64,000 bases of DNA from Puia sp963703355 (GTDB lineage: Bacteria > Bacteroidota > Bacteroidia > Chitinophagales > Chitinophagaceae). Numbering within the stretch: the first letter of the stretch is position 1; each line of letters begins with the position of its first letter. The stretch spans positions 2,790,001 through 2,854,000 of the forward strand of contig OY969813.1 in assembly GCA_963703355.1 (NCBI GenBank). Direction: 5' to 3'. A program made the translations under genes and the position numbers. A model generated the notes under the pieces. It made no database searches and had not been told where the DNA came from. It worked only from the letters and a program-made list of their open reading frames with translations. Below, piece by piece: positions 1 through 8,304 of this stretch.

Positions 1-2081
1 CCGACGGCAGGCTAATGCTGCACAGCGTTTCTCCTATAACTGAAGGAGGAGCCGCCAGTTTTTTTAAGATACCCTCCTGGGTGAAAAATGGCGTGATGCA
101 TGTTAAAGTCTATACGCAGTGGATGCTGAATTTCGACAATGCTTTTTTATATAATAAAGATATTCCTGTTTTAACACCTGTGGAAGATGGTGCTCCCACG
201 CCTGATAAACCACAGACAACCATTGCCTTTTTCCCTGAAGGTGGTGATCTCGTGAATGGAGTTGGTTCGGTACTGGCTTTTGAAGCTCTAAACCAACATA
301 ATAAACCGGCCACAGTAACGGGTGTAATCAAAACTGCAAAAAATGTAATGATCGATTCTTTCCGTACCAGTTTCAATGGTATGGGTACGGTTTATTTTAA
401 ACCGATCTCAGGAGAACATTACATCGCTTATTGGAACAGTGGGTCAGGCGAACAACAAATCACGGCACTCCCTGAAGCAAAATCAAACGGGCTCGTTATT
501 CATGTGGATCCATACAACAACGACCAATTTCATTATAAGATTGAAAAATCAAGTGATGCGAGCAAACTCACCAAGATTATAGTTGTGGGTACCGTGAATC
601 AGAAAATTGTTTATAGAAATAGTCTGAATCTGGAAAGTAATGTGGCTGAAGCAAACATTAATGCGACCGGATTTCCTTGTGGCATTTTGCAATTAACTGC
701 TTTTGACCTGGACATGTCTCCTCTTGCTGAAAGAGTGGTATTCATCAATAATCAAAAAGCGTATGCAAAAGTTCAGCTCAAAAAGGAAACGGTAAATCTG
801 AACAAAAGAGCAAAAAATGAAATCTCTGTAGAAATTCCAGACAGTCTGGTGACTAATCTTTCCGTTTCCATCACGGACGCAGGACTTGGCTACGACAGTA
901 GCACCAATATATATTCTGATCTGTTGATAGCAGGAGATTTGAAAGGTATCATACCTGACGCTGCGTCACTTCTTAATAATCCGGCGAATGCCAACGAACA
1001 TTTGAATCTTTTACTGCTGACCCATGGATGGAGAAGATTTAACTGGGAAAACGTTGTATCGGGCAACTTTCCTGAATTGAAATATTCCAGAGATGCGGGT
1101 TTCCTTTCCATCAGAGGTGAAATAAGAAATGGCTCGAACCTGGATAATCAGGATTCTATGGCATTGTTATTAGTCTCCCGCGACAGAAAGAAAAACGTTT
1201 TTAAAATGCCGGTGAATGAAGAGGGAAAGTTTGGTCAGAATGGTTTGCTGTTTTACGATTCTGTGCAGGTAGTTTACAAATTTAATCATGTTGCCAAACT
1301 GAATAATAATTCACAGATCAGTGTATATTCTGATCTGCTGCCGGCGTTAACTCCGGCTAAAGCGGATGAACCTTCTTTCTCGTGGATGAAAGTACCGGAT
1401 GTGATTCTGGATAAAGAAATGAATGGTAATATCATCGAAACACATGACAACACGACTGCTCCTGCAGCGATGAGTTATGTAATGACACCACAGGCGGATT
1501 CACTGGGTAAGAACTCGGAAAGTGCTGCACATTATCTGAATACCATGTTTGTGGATCTGCGTTTCCCGGTTTCACTAAAGGAAAATGCACCGGCAGGCGA
1601 TGGCAGACTGGCCGCTTACAAAGTAAATAGTTTCGCTCTTCGCAGCAACGTAAATGTTACACTCGATGGAACTCCCGTTGCAATGGATGATTTGAAATCA
1701 GTGAACATGAAGGAAGTGTTGTTTATAAAATTTCTTCCAAAAGCAAATCAGAAAGGATTGCCAACGCTGGCCATAACAAGTCGCCAGGCATTGGACCAGC
1801 AAAATATTCTGGATAATAAAACAGGATTTGCGGTGATCAAAGGCTATACACCCGTACGTGAATTTTATCAGCAGAAATATGATGAAAATAAAATAGAAGA
1901 CTATCAGGCTACAGATTTCAGATCGACATTATACTGGAATCCTAAAATTCGCCTGGATGCTGCACATCGTAAAATGAGTTTTGTTTTTTATAACAATGAT
2001 ATCAGCAATAAATTCCGGATTGTGATGGAGGGAATAAATCAGGATGGAAAGCTTTGCAGAATCGAAGAAATTGTCAAATAG
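1..2081 (+). CDS. Large exported protein with macroglobulin-like segments, 5'-partial
   Basis: The frame is open to the window edge with no stop upstream of the ATG at 15, so the true start lies outside and about 690 C-terminal residues are visible. The chain is beta-rich. A segment near residues 100-130 (GMGTVYFKPISGEHY) looks like the MG-type domains of large Bacteroidota surface or periplasmic proteins, and the rest shows no recognisable enzyme motif. No membrane segment is visible in this part. The gene is followed after 23 bp by a small membrane protein on the same strand. The family is known mainly as uncharacterised proteins; calling it macroglobulin-like is inference from the local pattern only. 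Confidence 0.6.
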   Translation, partial: DGRLMLHSVSPITEGGAASFFKIPSWVKNGVMHVKVYTQWMLNFDNAFLYNKDIPVLTPVEDGAPTPDKPQTTIAFFPEGGDLVNGVGSVLAFEALNQHNKPATVTGVIKTAKNVMIDSFRTSFNGMGTVYFKPISGEHYIAYWNSGSGEQQITALPEAKSNGLVIHVDPYNNDQFHYKIEKSSDASKLTKIIVVGTVNQKIVYRNSLNLESNVAEANINATGFPCGILQLTAFDLDMSPLAERVVFINNQKAYAKVQLKKETVNLNKRAKNEISVEIPDSLVTNLSVSITDAGLGYDSSTNIYSDLLIAGDLKGIIPDAASLLNNPANANEHLNLLLLTHGWRRFNWENVVSGNFPELKYSRDAGFLSIRGEIRNGSNLDNQDSMALLLVSRDRKKNVFKMPVNEEGKFGQNGLLFYDSVQVVYKFNHVAKLNNNSQISVYSDLLPALTPAKADEPSFSWMKVPDVILDKEMNGNIIETHDNTTAPAAMSYVMTPQADSLGKNSESAAHYLNTMFVDLRFPVSLKENAPAGDGRLAAYKVNSFALRSNVNVTLDGTPVAMDDLKSVNMKEVLFIKFLPKANQKGLPTLAITSRQALDQQNILDNKTGFAVIKGYTPVREFYQQKYDENKIEDYQATDFRSTLYWNPKIRLDAAHRKMSFVFYNNDISNKFRIVMEGINQDGKLCRIEEIVK

Positions 2082-2104
2082 CACAAACCCAATAAACCTT
2101 TTCT

Positions 2105-2374
2105 ATGCTTAACGTTGAATTTACTTTGAATGTACTCAGTCTGATCCTGATTGTTTCAGGGTCACTTGTATTTGGTTATTATTTAAGAAGCCGTCAATTG
2201 AAGAAAAAGCAACATAAGATTTCCGAACTCCGAAAAGAAATGGTGTATAACCATGCGTTGATTCTTGAACTGCAATCGGAATATGTAGCACTGGAAAAAT
2301 CCATGAAAGCAAATAAGGCAACTGTGCTACCCATGAAGATCGTTAACGACATTAAAGAGTCTGCGGCGCTGTAA
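2105..2374 (+). CDS. Small single-pass membrane protein with coiled coil
   Basis: 89 residues. Residues about 8-28 form one hydrophobic membrane segment (LSLILIVSGSLVFGYYL). A Lys/Arg-rich stretch and a helix with heptad-like Leu/Ile spacing follow (about 35-70). The topology is probably N-out, with the charged helix in the cytoplasm. It starts 23 bp after the preceding gene and ends 2 bp from the convergent paaG stop, with no terminator hairpin between. I do not recognise a family. Confidence 0.6.
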   Translation: MLNVEFTLNVLSLILIVSGSLVFGYYLRSRQLKKKQHKISELRKEMVYNHALILELQSEYVALEKSMKANKATVLPMKIVNDIKESAAL

Positions 2375-2376
2375 AC

Positions 2377-3153
2377 TTATTCTCCAACAAATTGAGGCAT
2401 ACGTTTCTGCAGAAAAGCGGTTACGCCTTCTTTAAAATCTTTGGTTAGTCCGGCTTTCTTCTGATACTTTTTTTCAAGATCCAGCTGCTGCTCTATGTTA
2501 TTCGTGAAAGATTCCATCAATGCTTTTCTTGTAAGTATAAGCGCCACGGTAGGCAGGTTCGCCAGTGTTGTGGCTATTTGAAATGTTTTTTCGGTAAAAC
2601 TCTCTTCATTAAAACTTGCATAGATCATTCCCATACGTTCAGCTTCTTCCGCGGATATTTTATCTCCCAACATCATGAGTGCAGAAGCCTTTTGGTAACC
2701 TACCAGACGTGGCAGAAAAAATGTTCCTCCGCAATCCGGTATGAGTCCTATTTTTGAAAATGCCTGAACAAAACTCGCTGATGAAACGGCCACGACAATA
2801 TCGCAGGCTAGTGCGATGTTCGCACCTGCCCCTGCAGCAATTCCATTTACCGCACATACAACAGGTTTCCTGATTGTTTTAAGCAACCTGATAATCGGAT
2901 TATAATTTTCGTCGATGGCGTTTTCGATGTCGGGCATTTTGTCCGGAGGAAACTCCAGCAGGTCCTGTCCTGAACAAAAAGCGCGACCTGCACCTGTCAG
3001 GAGCACGGCTCTCACTAACTCGTTTTCATCGCAGGCGAGTAACTGGTCCTGAAGTTCATGCGCCATTTCGCGATTCAATGCATTTAATTTTTCAGGGCGG
3101 TTCAGTGTTAATATGGCGATATTACCTTTTAGTTCAAACAGGATCTCTGGCAT
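2377..3153 (-). CDS. paaG: Enoyl-CoA hydratase/isomerase, probably ring-1,2-epoxyphenylacetyl-CoA isomerase
   Basis: Crotonase-fold enzyme of 258 residues, counted from the ATG at 3153. An ATG two codons upstream is possible, and longer versions would run into paaD. The CoA-binding/oxyanion segments (GRAFCSGQDL and GIAAGAGANIALACD) and IGLIPDCGGT, carrying the Asp expected of PaaG-type isomerases, are present. It is the last gene of the paaABC-paaDG run, 13 bp after the paaD stop. In the pathway it would convert the epoxide made by PaaABCE to the oxepin-CoA. The exact PaaG assignment rests on context; the enoyl-CoA hydratase family is certain. Confidence 0.85.
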   Translation of the reverse strand: MPEILFELKGNIAILTLNRPEKLNALNREMAHELQDQLLACDENELVRAVLLTGAGRAFCSGQDLLEFPPDKMPDIENAIDENYNPIIRLLKTIRKPVVCAVNGIAAGAGANIALACDIVVAVSSASFVQAFSKIGLIPDCGGTFFLPRLVGYQKASALMMLGDKISAEEAERMGMIYASFNEESFTEKTFQIATTLANLPTVALILTRKALMESFTNNIEQQLDLEKKYQKKAGLTKDFKEGVTAFLQKRMPQFVGE

Positions 3154-3166
3154 ATACATAATTTTT

Positions 3167-3640
3167 TTAGTGGCATTTAAAATAGTCGAATGGTTCGCGG
3201 CAATCCAGACAGCGATAAAGTGCTTTACAGGCTGTGGAACCAAACCGGCTGATCATTTCTATATTTTTTGAATTGCAGTGGGGACAATTTACTGGATGAT
3301 CTTCGTCAGATAAAAAACAGCTGTGATTTGCAGGTGCAGCAATACCGTAACTGACTAATTTCTGTTTTCCTTCTTCAGTCATCCAGTCTGTTGTCCACGC
3401 AGGAGACAACACTTCTTCAATCTCGATATTTCTTACTCCGTTGGATACCAAAACAGCTCTGATATCCTCGCGAATTATTTCCATTGCGGGGCAACCACTA
3501 TATGTTGGTGTGATTTGAATATAAATCGTATCACCCCGAACTTCCACATTGCGAAGAATGCCGAGGTCGCCGATGCTGAGCACAGGAATCTCCGGATCTT
3601 TAACTTCAGACAAAATAGATATGATCTGCTCTTTTTTCAA
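3167..3640 (-). CDS. paaD: Phenylacetyl-CoA epoxidase assembly protein PaaD
   Basis: 157 residues. The N-terminal MIP18/DUF59 domain (about 1-75) has the typical VKDPEIPVLSIGDLGIL opening and SGCPAMEII. The C-terminal zinc-ribbon-like part has paired cysteines (CPHCNSKN near 118 and CLDCREPF near 145), as in PaaD proteins. PaaD is required for the epoxidase, probably in iron or Fe-S maturation. It is separated from paaC by an 82-bp spacer holding a repeat array, so this operon has been interrupted between paaC and paaD without obvious damage. Confidence 0.92.
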   Translation of the reverse strand: MKKEQIISILSEVKDPEIPVLSIGDLGILRNVEVRGDTIYIQITPTYSGCPAMEIIREDIRAVLVSNGVRNIEIEEVLSPAWTTDWMTEEGKQKLVSYGIAAPANHSCFLSDEDHPVNCPHCNSKNIEMISRFGSTACKALYRCLDCREPFDYFKCH

Positions 3641-3656
3641 AGTATTTTATTAAAAC

Positions 3657-3722
3657 TTTATGTGTGCTCCCACCCGACTACGCTTTGCTTCGGTGGGTAA
3701 AACACTCTCACACTTTCTTCAG
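3657..3722. repeat. Word array with REP-like palindrome between paaC and paaD
   Basis: Read on the minus strand it begins a few nt after the paaC stop with GAAAGTGTGAGAGTGT. A palindrome follows whose outer arms pair (CCCACC with GGTGGG) and whose core contains GAAGCAAAGCGTAGTCGG. The same AGTGTGAGAG words occur at 34690-34731, and a related palindrome lies inside the metH fragment at 42319-42436. This is the only array seen inside an operon rather than at its end. Confidence 0.7.
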
Positions 3723-4496
3723 TTACCATATTACTCCCGGGTGGGCTCTCTGAAGAACCTGCATCTCTGCTAAAAGTATTTCCAGATGTTCTGAGTGAAC
3801 TCCTTTTTTACCTGAAAGTTTTTGCGGTGGTTTTTGTTCAGGAGAGCGTTCGGTCAGGGTAGCAGTTTTTAATATGGTGTTTACCCTATAAAACCATTCC
3901 TCTTTTAAAAGATCAGGCAGGGGTCCTATTTCCAGGGCTGAAGCTTCGTATTCAAAATCTACAGGGATAAACATTTCTGCGATCCATGGATTTAGAATTT
4001 CCAGTGCACGGAGCATACGGTCATGACTTTCTTCCGTTCCGTCCCCCAGTCTGAGCACCCACTCGCTGCTCCATTTAATATGATATTTTGTTTCCTTGAT
4101 TGATTTTTCGCTGATGGCCCTGATATCAGTATCCTTACTGTTCAATAGCTGTGTAAATAGTAAAAGCTGGTAAGAACTAAAATAAAACTGACGCAGAATG
4201 GTTTTTGCCCAATCACCGTTGGTCTGTTCCACCAGAATGAAATTTCGAAATTCATTTGCATCCCGCCAGTAGGCAAGATCGTCTTCGGTTATGATGCTGT
4301 CGGAACCCAGTTCATTGAGATTTCTGGCGGCCAGTTGATAGAAATTTCTCGCCTGACCAATAAGGTCAAGTGCAATATTTGAAATAGCAATGTCCTGTTC
4401 AAGAATGGGTCCATGACCCGTCCACTCACTATTACGATGACCGAGGATCAATGCATTGTCTGCCTGATGGAGTATATAGTTTGAAATAAAGTCCAT
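3723..4496 (-). CDS. paaC: Phenylacetyl-CoA epoxidase subunit PaaC
   Basis: 257 residues, all-helical ferritin-like subunit of the PaaAC core. It has the expected features: DNALILGHRNSEWTGHGP near the start, DIALDLIGQARNF-like segment, and KETKYHIKWSSEWVLRLGDG (about 135-155), the usual PaaC signature. PaaC is the structural partner of the catalytic PaaA and lacks the full set of iron ligands. It begins 3 bp after the paaB stop, consistent with translational coupling. Confidence 0.95.
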   Translation of the reverse strand: MDFISNYILHQADNALILGHRNSEWTGHGPILEQDIAISNIALDLIGQARNFYQLAARNLNELGSDSIITEDDLAYWRDANEFRNFILVEQTNGDWAKTILRQFYFSSYQLLLFTQLLNSKDTDIRAISEKSIKETKYHIKWSSEWVLRLGDGTEESHDRMLRALEILNPWIAEMFIPVDFEYEASALEIGPLPDLLKEEWFYRVNTILKTATLTERSPEQKPPQKLSGKKGVHSEHLEILLAEMQVLQRAHPGVIW

Positions 4497-4499
4497 CAG

Positions 4500-4799
4500 C
4501 TAAATATTTTTCAATTCATCCGGAAGATGGTAAAAGCTGGGATGGCGATATACTTTATCATTTGCAGGATCATAGAGTTCGTCTGATTCATCAGGATTTG
4601 AAGCATGGATGAATTCACTTTGTACAACCCAGATACTTATTCCTTCATTGCGACGAGTATAAACGTCGCGTGCATTCTCGATGGCCATTTGTGCATCGGC
4701 AGCGTATAAACTCCCTGCATGTTTATGATCCAGACCCTGTCGGGCTCTGATGAAAACTTCCCAAAGCGGCCAGCTGTCGTTATTTGTTTTCGATTCCAT
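4500..4799 (-). CDS. paaB: Phenylacetyl-CoA epoxidase subunit PaaB
   Basis: Start placed at the ATG at 4799 (MESKTNND), giving 99 residues, the normal PaaB length. Longer frames would read far into paaA. The conserved WPLWEVFIRARQGLDHKHAGS and the DVYTRRNEGISIWVV block are present. PaaB bridges PaaAC units in the epoxidase complex. The start overlaps the 3' end of paaA by 20 bp. Confidence 0.95.
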   Translation of the reverse strand: MESKTNNDSWPLWEVFIRARQGLDHKHAGSLYAADAQMAIENARDVYTRRNEGISIWVVQSEFIHASNPDESDELYDPANDKVYRHPSFYHLPDELKNI

Positions 4800-5736
4800 G
4801 TAACACTTGGTTCGATGAATGATTTTTAGATGCATAAGCCGAAGCTGCATCACGTACCCAGGCACCTTCTGCATGTGCTTTTTTTCTTGCTTCAAGTCGT
4901 TCGTGATTACAGGGTCCGTTGCCTTTCAACACTTCGTAAAATTCTTCCCAGTTGATCTCACCGAAATCATAGTGATTTGTTTTTTCATTCCAGCGAATTT
5001 CAGGATCCGGCAATTGCATGTTCAGTGTTTTAACCTGATCCACACATACGTCAACAAATTTCTGACGCAGTTCATCATTGGAGAACCGTTTGATTTTCCA
5101 TTGCATGCTGCGCTGGCTGTTGGGAGACGCATCGTCATTTGGTCCAAACATCATTAGAGACGGCCACCACCACCGATTGATCGCATCCTGACACATAGCC
5201 TTTTGGGCTTCGCTGCCACGACTTAATGTAAGCAGTATTTCAAAACCCTGACGCTGATGAAAACTTTCTTCTTTACAAATACGGATCATTGCACGAGCAT
5301 AAGGACCATACGATGCCCTGCAAAGCGGTACCTGATTCATAATAGCTGCGCCATCCACCAGCCAGCCAATGGCGCCAATATCGGCCCATGTGATTGTCGG
5401 GTAATTGAAAATAGAAGAATATTTTGCTTTACCTGCAAGTAGTTGTGCGATTGTCTCATCGCGCGTAATGCCGAGGGTTTCAGTGGCTGAATACAAATAA
5501 AGTCCGTGACCAGCTTCATCCTGCACTTTGGCTATCAGGGTTGCCTTTCTTCTAAGAGATGGGGCTCGTGTAATCCAGTTTCCCTCAGGCAACATACCGA
5601 CTATTTCACTATGTGCGTGTTGGGACATCTGACGTATCAGCATCTTCCGGTATTCATCGGGCATCCAGTCTTTCGGTTCTATACGAACTTCCTGGTCTAT
5701 TTTCTGTTCAAATATTTCTTCGTCCCGCTGGGCCAT
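4780..5736 (-). CDS. paaA: Phenylacetyl-CoA epoxidase catalytic subunit PaaA
   Basis: 318 residues. Diiron carboxylate subunit that, with PaaE as electron donor, epoxidises the aromatic ring of phenylacetyl-CoA. Two metal-binding ExxH motifs are visible: E74-AGH77 in VQDEAGHGLY and E157-SFH160 in KEESFHQRQG. Length and motif order fit PaaA throughout. It is the first gene of the paaABC unit. An imperfect palindrome (5766-5781) sits about 30 bp upstream, over the expected promoter. Confidence 0.96.
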   Translation of the reverse strand: MAQRDEEIFEQKIDQEVRIEPKDWMPDEYRKMLIRQMSQHAHSEIVGMLPEGNWITRAPSLRRKATLIAKVQDEAGHGLYLYSATETLGITRDETIAQLLAGKAKYSSIFNYPTITWADIGAIGWLVDGAAIMNQVPLCRASYGPYARAMIRICKEESFHQRQGFEILLTLSRGSEAQKAMCQDAINRWWWPSLMMFGPNDDASPNSQRSMQWKIKRFSNDELRQKFVDVCVDQVKTLNMQLPDPEIRWNEKTNHYDFGEINWEEFYEVLKGNGPCNHERLEARKKAHAEGAWVRDAASAYASKNHSSNQVLHGIENK

Positions 5737-5765
5737 ATTGCAAATTACAGCATTCTGTATAAAAA

Positions 5766-5781
5766 ACTAACGGCTGTTAGT
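5766..5781. promoter_or_regulatory. Probable PaaR/TetR operator before paaA
   Basis: ACTAACGGCTGTTAGT has six-base arms ACTAAC/GTTAGT. From memory, the Thermus PaaR site is CNAACGNNCGTTNG; the core CTAACGGCTGTTAG differs from it at one fixed base. It lies just upstream of a near-consensus minus-strand -7 element (GTAATTTG) and would cover the -33 region. Together with the adjacent tetR gene this suggests repression relieved by phenylacetyl-CoA. Half-sites (TAACGGC, CGAACG) also occur upstream of tetR at about 7564-7590. Confidence 0.6.
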
Positions 5782-5866
5782 AGAGAAAATATTTTTGGCT
5801 TATTGATAACAGCGCTTAAAATAAGATCAGTGAAATACGGTTGAATGGATGTGGGGAAATAATGAA

Positions 5867-6952
5867 TTACCTGATGTCAAAATCGATGGTTAATTTATCG
5901 GAAGCGGGGTGCGACTGGCAGGCGAGAATAAAACCCTGTTCAAGTTCTTCGTCAGCCAAAGCATAATTTTCTTCCATCGTAACTTTTCCCTTCACGAGTT
6001 TTGCGCGACAGGTTGCACAGACACCAGCACGACATGCATAGGGCAGATCAGCTCCGGCCTGTATGGCGAATTCAAGAATGGTAGGCCCTTTCATGGGAAC
6101 CATATAATCAGCTGAAATGCCGTCAAGTTTTATCGTGACCCTGCTTTTATCATTTGAAGAAATGCGCTCTCCCTCTTCATTTTTCTTCCGTTCGTTGGAG
6201 GGATCAACGGGGCTGGAGAATAATTCGAAGTGGATATTTTTCTCGTCTACTTTTTTATCTAGTAACCAGTCACGAACAGAAAAAATCATTTCAGCAGGTC
6301 CACATAATAAATATTCCTGAGCTTTCGACAGTGGTATTATTTGTTTAAAAATTAAATCACATTTCGCTGCATCTATTCTTCCTTCAAAAATCGGGGCATC
6401 CATTTTTTCGCGACTAAATATATTGATCAGCTGTAAACGTTGTGGGAAATCATTCTTTAAAGCCAATATCTCTTCTCTGAAAATAACTGACGCCCTGTTT
6501 TTATTTCCATAGATGAGTGTAAAACTGCTGTCGGGTTCTTCCGTTAATATCGTTTTCAACAGCGATATCACGGGAGTGATACCGCTGCCTGCTGCAAATG
6601 CTATATGGTGTTTGCGATTTGTTTTATTCAATGGTAAAACAAAATTTCCCGTAGGAGGAAGTACGTCTATTGTTTGGGATTTCTTCAGGTGAGCATGTGC
6701 ATATGAAGAGAAAAAGCCATCGGTCACTTTTTTTATCGCAACCCTGAGTTCGTTTTCTCCTGGGCTGCTGCATATAGAATAAGATCTTCTGACCTCTTCG
6801 CCATCAATAATCGACCGGAGTGTGATATTCTGTCCGGCTCTAAATTGAAATTCTTCTTTCCATTCTTCGGGTATGTGAAAAGAAACCGAAAGGCAGTCTG
6901 CCGTTTCATTTCTGATATCATGTATTACGAGGGGGCGAAAATGTTTTGCCAC
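5867..6952 (-). CDS. paaE: Phenylacetyl-CoA epoxidase reductase PaaE
   Basis: 361 residues. N-terminal FAD-binding domain with RRSYSICSSP (about 55-64), NAD(P)H-binding domain with GSGITPVISLLKTIL (about 121-135) and LLCGPAEMI, then a C-terminal plant-type 2Fe-2S ferredoxin domain with CRAGVCATC and a fourth Cys in ILACQSHP. It transfers electrons from NADPH to the PaaA diiron site. It starts 2 bp after tetR, so the two are co-transcribed, and it is separated from paaA by 130 bp carrying the operator. Confidence 0.95.
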   Translation of the reverse strand: MAKHFRPLVIHDIRNETADCLSVSFHIPEEWKEEFQFRAGQNITLRSIIDGEEVRRSYSICSSPGENELRVAIKKVTDGFFSSYAHAHLKKSQTIDVLPPTGNFVLPLNKTNRKHHIAFAAGSGITPVISLLKTILTEEPDSSFTLIYGNKNRASVIFREEILALKNDFPQRLQLINIFSREKMDAPIFEGRIDAAKCDLIFKQIIPLSKAQEYLLCGPAEMIFSVRDWLLDKKVDEKNIHFELFSSPVDPSNERKKNEEGERISSNDKSRVTIKLDGISADYMVPMKGPTILEFAIQAGADLPYACRAGVCATCRAKLVKGKVTMEENYALADEELEQGFILACQSHPASDKLTIDFDIR

Positions 6953-6954
6953 AA

Positions 6955-7545
6955 CTATTTCTTTAAACCTTCAATAAGATATTTAACCATGTTGTCTTCC
7001 AGGATATCTGCAGGAATTATTTTTCTTGATCTATGCCAGGATTCGATGCCACTGATTGCAGAAAGCAGCGTTAATACGGCCACATAGGGTTCAATTGATT
7101 TCATCTCACCCCGCTCAATACCTCGTGCGATCAGTTCGGATAGGCTTCGCCGGTAGTTTCTGCGCTGATTCAGAAAATTCGACAAATAGGGTTCGGGCAG
7201 GTGACGCCACTCGTGATCAGAAATATAAACGAATTCATATTGATCCATCATCATGCGGATATGAAACCTGATGATGAGTTCCAGTTTTCTGAGGGCTGTT
7301 TCCGGGCTGGCCTGAACAGCTTCCAGATGTGATAGAAAATCATTGGCTACTTTAAAACAGATAGCCTGTAAAATTTCAGATTTGGATTGAATGTGGTTGT
7401 AGAGACTGGCTGCTTCTACGCCAACGTGTTCGGCGAGATCGCGCATCGATGCTGCACCAAAACCTTTTTCCCGGAAGAGCTTGGATGCTTTTTCGATGAT
7501 GGTATCTTTCTTACTGCTGTTTTTTTTGCTCCTGATCTTCGCCAT
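6955..7545 (-). CDS. TetR-family regulator of the phenylacetate genes (PaaR-like)
   Basis: 196 residues. The N-terminal HTH (about 15-60) contains ASKLFREKGFGAASMRDLAEHVGVEAASLYNHI, typical of TetR proteins of fatty-acid or aromatic-CoA metabolism, followed by a helical ligand-binding domain. A perfect Bacteroidota -7 box, TATCTTTG, occupies 7561-7554 on the minus strand only about 9 bp before the ATG, so the transcript has almost no 5' leader. Co-transcription with paaE and the palindrome at 5766 point to local repression. The ligand is inferred to be phenylacetyl-CoA. Confidence 0.85.
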   Translation of the reverse strand: MAKIRSKKNSSKKDTIIEKASKLFREKGFGAASMRDLAEHVGVEAASLYNHIQSKSEILQAICFKVANDFLSHLEAVQASPETALRKLELIIRFHIRMMMDQYEFVYISDHEWRHLPEPYLSNFLNQRRNYRRSLSELIARGIERGEMKSIEPYVAVLTLLSAISGIESWHRSRKIIPADILEDNMVKYLIEGLKK

Positions 7546-7636
7546 ATGGACGTCAAAGATAAACGAACGCCGGAGTTTCCTGTAACGGCCAGATAACTGC
7601 GTTCAGCAGGAGTAAATTCCCATATGCAAACAGAAA

Positions 7637-8161
7637 CTATTGTGGCTGTTTTATAAACTGGCTGGATTTGAATATTCCTGTCCAGCGATTGGTGAAATCA
7701 GTAGGTAATGTGGCTTGTTTTATGGCTACAGAATTTGAATATACTGCGTTATCGCCAGCGATAACATAATATAAGAAGGACTCTGGTGAATGATCGGTTT
7801 TTAGTCCGGCGCCTTCGATTTTAAATAAAATCCAGGGCGTTTTCTCATCTTCTTTTTTGTCGATAACCGTTAATATTGGACTTGTTGCATTTTTTTTGGC
7901 GTCATTGAAGGCAGCTTTCATGGCAGCATCTACAGATGAGGTGGCCGAACTCCTTATGGAACTGGATGTTTGTGTTCCCAGAATAGACCAGTTATCTATT
8001 TTTTCAGCTCCGGGAATAAAAACGACGTTAGATGTTGTTTGGGTTTTTTGTTTAGAAAAGATTTTCCACGATTCGGGCCAGGGAACTATCAGCTTGTCAT
8101 TTTGAGCCACTACAGCAAGGGAGAGACCCGCCGTGATGAGAAGTATTAGAAACTGTTTCAT
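7637..8161 (-). CDS. Secreted protein of unknown function
   Basis: 174 residues with a clear Sec signal peptide (about 1-19, ending SLAVVAQ). The mature part has no motif I recognise; it carries a Ser-rich stretch near 65-78. It is transcribed alone, separated from tetR by about 90 bp and divergent from the PfkB kinase. The location is periplasmic or extracellular. Confidence 0.6.
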   Translation of the reverse strand: MKQFLILLITAGLSLAVVAQNDKLIVPWPESWKIFSKQKTQTTSNVVFIPGAEKIDNWSILGTQTSSSIRSSATSSVDAAMKAAFNDAKKNATSPILTVIDKKEDEKTPWILFKIEGAGLKTDHSPESFLYYVIAGDNAVYSNSVAIKQATLPTDFTNRWTGIFKSSQFIKQPQ

Positions 8162-8304
8162 ATATTTTTTTATTTGCTGTAATGCGGAAAGCGATAGTCA
8201 AAATAACTAATATAATTTGATTAATGAGGGAATTGGTATTCGCAAAAACCTGTAGGTTTGCAGCGTTTTACCGGAGGGCCGGATTTTTTTACCAATTTTA
8301 CAAT

